Part shown: positions 4,833-5,821 of the stretch, in pieces | Layout: each line of letters opens with the position of its first letter | Numbering within the stretch: position 1 is the stretch's first letter | NCBI GenBank assembly: GCA_017517985.1 | Contig: JAFWWX010000433.1 | Coordinates: 1 to 5,821, forward strand | From: Clostridia bacterium | Lineage (GTDB): Bacteria > Bacillota_A > Clostridia > Oscillospirales > CAG-382 | Direction: 5' to 3' | Length of the DNA: 5,821 nt | Program-made: the position numbers and the translations under genes | Notes under the pieces: model-generated | Told to the model about the DNA's origin: nothing | The model's input: the letters and a program-made list of their open reading frames with translations, nothing else | Database searches by the model: none

Positions 4833-5381
4833 TTATTCCATTGTGCCGACCATTTTATTTATGTCACCATCTGAGTCTACGATTATTGTTTTTGTTTTGC
4901 TTGGTGCTACATAGCCGAAGCCTTCGATATATGCTTTGTTTTTTTCTTCTATGATTTCATTTCGTATTTTTATTTCCTCATCAGTGAGGTAGAAGGTGTC
5001 CTTTGCCATAATTTCGTCTTTTGGATTTATAGGCTCCTGTGGGTTCGGCTCCCATTTTGCATACAAGACATCAGGCTTTGTGAATTTAAATGTTGTTACC
5101 TGATTCTGTTTTGTTCGAGGGTCCGTGAACCATCCCTTGAATGTATAACCATATTTTGTTGGTATGTAACTTTCAAGGCTGATGCTCTCGCCGTATCGTT
5201 TGGTTATTGGTCTGATAAAGCTACCGCCATCCGATGCGAAGGTTAAGGTTACATTTCCGAAGAACCCGATTTCGCTATCGTATATCAGTTCATTCCGATG
5301 CCATTGCCAAGGTGCCGCTGATGCCGTTTGTGTTAGCAGTATAGTCACTGCCATTGCCGTGCATAATACTTTTTTCTTCAT
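4833..5381 (-). CDS. Secreted protein with one Listeria-Bacteroides (InlB B-type) repeat
   Basis: This 182-residue exported protein begins with a signal peptide, MKKKVLCTAMAVTILLTQT, with a likely cut after ASA (residues 20-22). Residues about 44-112 form one Listeria-Bacteroides repeat of the InlB B-repeat fold: VTLTFASDGGSF, then PTKYGYTFKGWFTDP, ending VLYAKWEP. Such beta-grasp-like repeats occur on Gram-positive surface and secreted proteins. The rest (about 113-182) is charged and unrecognised, with no LPXTG anchor, lipobox cysteine or C-terminal membrane helix, so release or non-covalent retention is likely. The ATG at 5381 was chosen because it opens the signal peptide and has AGGAG (5392-5396) 10 bases upstream. 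A longer frame from TTG at 5468 would add 29 non-signal residues. It follows an ECF-S-like gene in the same direction but has its own promoter. A role at the cell surface near that transporter is inference only. Confidence 0.85.
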   Translation of the reverse strand: MKKKVLCTAMAVTILLTQTASAAPWQWHRNELIYDSEIGFFGNVTLTFASDGGSFIRPITKRYGESISLESYIPTKYGYTFKGWFTDPRTKQNQVTTFKFTKPDVLYAKWEPNPQEPINPKDEIMAKDTFYLTDEEIKIRNEIIEEKNKAYIEGFGYVAPSKTKTIIVDSDGDINKMVGTME

Positions 5382-5492
5382 AAAATTCCATCTCCTAAAT
5401 TTGTATTTACCTTTTCGGCAACACAAACATACCACAGAAGATGGCATAAGTCTACGAAGTTTTTTCAAAGACCTTTTCTTTGATTAAGGTGT

Positions 5493-5521
5493 ATCATATT
5501 TTAATATGGTCTATCTATCAA
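5493..5521 (-). promoter_or_regulatory. Promoter of the secreted-protein gene, overlapping the upstream coding end
   Basis: On the minus strand TTGATA (5516-5521), a 17-bp spacer and TATGAT (5493-5498) each match consensus at 5 of 6 positions. The -35 box lies inside the last codons of the upstream transporter gene. The predicted start is near 5486, giving a leader of about 105 bases with no riboswitch that I can recognise. Confidence 0.5.
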
Positions 5522-5821
5522 CCAAACCATATTTAACTTTAATTCTTTCGATCTTATCTATCATTGGCTCGGATATAAACCACAAGAAAAAGGCTGTTCC
5601 AAGCGCATGGATTAAATCAAACGATATTCCCATAACGTAGGCTGATTTAATCATATTCCAATTAATTTTGCTTTGCCACATAATAACCGATGCAGGGTTT
5701 ATAATTCCGCCGTAGATAATAAAGGTTGCTAAAAATCCGAATATACAAAGGGATGATTTTGTCTTACGGAGGAATCCCTTTTTGAAAAGTATTCCTGCAA
5801 TAAAACCGATAATGCCGAAAG
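5511..5821 (-). CDS. Membrane protein resembling an ECF-transporter S component (C-terminal part)
   Basis: The last 102 codons of a leftward gene are visible, open to the window edge. They encode hydrophobic segments at about residues 1-12 (FGIIGFIAGILF), 24-47 (LCIFGFLATFIIYGGIINPASVIM) and 60-82 (AYVMGISFDLIHALGTAFFLWF), then a basic tail ending KVKYGLVDR. The pattern GGIINPASVIM, the MGISFDLIHALGTAFFLWFI helix and the EPMIDKIERIKVKYG tail resemble substrate-binding S components of energy-coupling-factor vitamin transporters, judged from memory of the family. S components work in the membrane with a shared T protein and two ATPases, none of which is in view. The substrate cannot be read from the sequence. 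I infer the true start lies beyond 5821. The downstream neighbour is the secreted repeat protein. Confidence 0.75.
   Translation of the reverse strand, partial: FGIIGFIAGILFKKGFLRKTKSSLCIFGFLATFIIYGGIINPASVIMWQSKINWNMIKSAYVMGISFDLIHALGTAFFLWFISEPMIDKIERIKVKYGLVDR

Noticed and set aside
5382..5468. 29-residue N-terminal extension (TTG start) of the secreted protein
   Set aside because: It would bury the signal peptide, and the region carries the leader and ribosome binding site for the ATG at 5381.
5182..5487. 101-codon rightward open frame over the secreted-protein gene
   Set aside because: It covers the signal peptide, ribosome binding site and leader of a well-supported leftward gene and has no credible start signal.
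1..5821. CRISPR array or insertion-sequence transposase
   Set aside because: No regularly spaced repeats and no DDE or HUH transposase motifs were seen. The only DNA-recombination enzyme is the serine recombinase.

Overview
The window looks like an AT-rich, Gram-positive genome of the class Clostridia, probably a gut lineage (inference). The signs are strong AGGAG-type ribosome binding sites, sigma-A-type promoters, TGA used as a stop, a large serine recombinase of the clostridial resolvase/recombinase/zinc-ribbon/DUF4368 type, a DUF6076-like protein, and an ECF-transporter S component next to a secreted protein with a Listeria-Bacteroides repeat.

Left part (1-1311): ordinary chromosome. The first codons of a leftward gene run off the edge. 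Divergent from it is a complete ychF (Obg-family ATPase) with its own promoter, ribosome binding site and a strong intrinsic terminator.

Middle (1311-3786): mobile-element DNA. Right after the ychF terminator lies what appears to be the CCA-bearing 3' end of a leftward tRNA gene, best matched from memory to tRNA-Leu. It is cut off inside the T loop and followed by element-like sequence that imperfectly mirrors it. This reads as an attachment-site junction (attL) beside a leftward large serine recombinase gene. Upstream of the recombinase are an 8-bp inverted repeat around its -10 box, an 82-aa gene of unknown function, and a 465-bp non-coding control region. That region holds two strong promoters facing each other, a 12/14-bp inverted repeat, an AUG-UAA start-stop site, and a second copy of the ribosome-binding block of the 82-aa gene.

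Right of the control region (3787-4736): a rightward two-gene unit, a Cys4 zinc-ribbon DUF6076-like protein followed by a 46-aa membrane protein, closed by an intrinsic terminator. Whether it is cargo of the element cannot be decided here, because no second attachment junction is visible.

Right end (4742-5821): two leftward genes. A truncated membrane protein resembling an ECF-transporter S component is followed by a small secreted protein with one Listeria-Bacteroides (InlB B-type) repeat. The promoter of the secreted-protein gene overlaps the 3' end of the transporter gene, and a long-stem terminator closes the unit.

The candidates for something new are the face-to-face promoter control region with its start-stop leader, the tRNA-end attachment of a serine rather than tyrosine recombinase, and the zinc-ribbon plus mini-membrane-protein pair.
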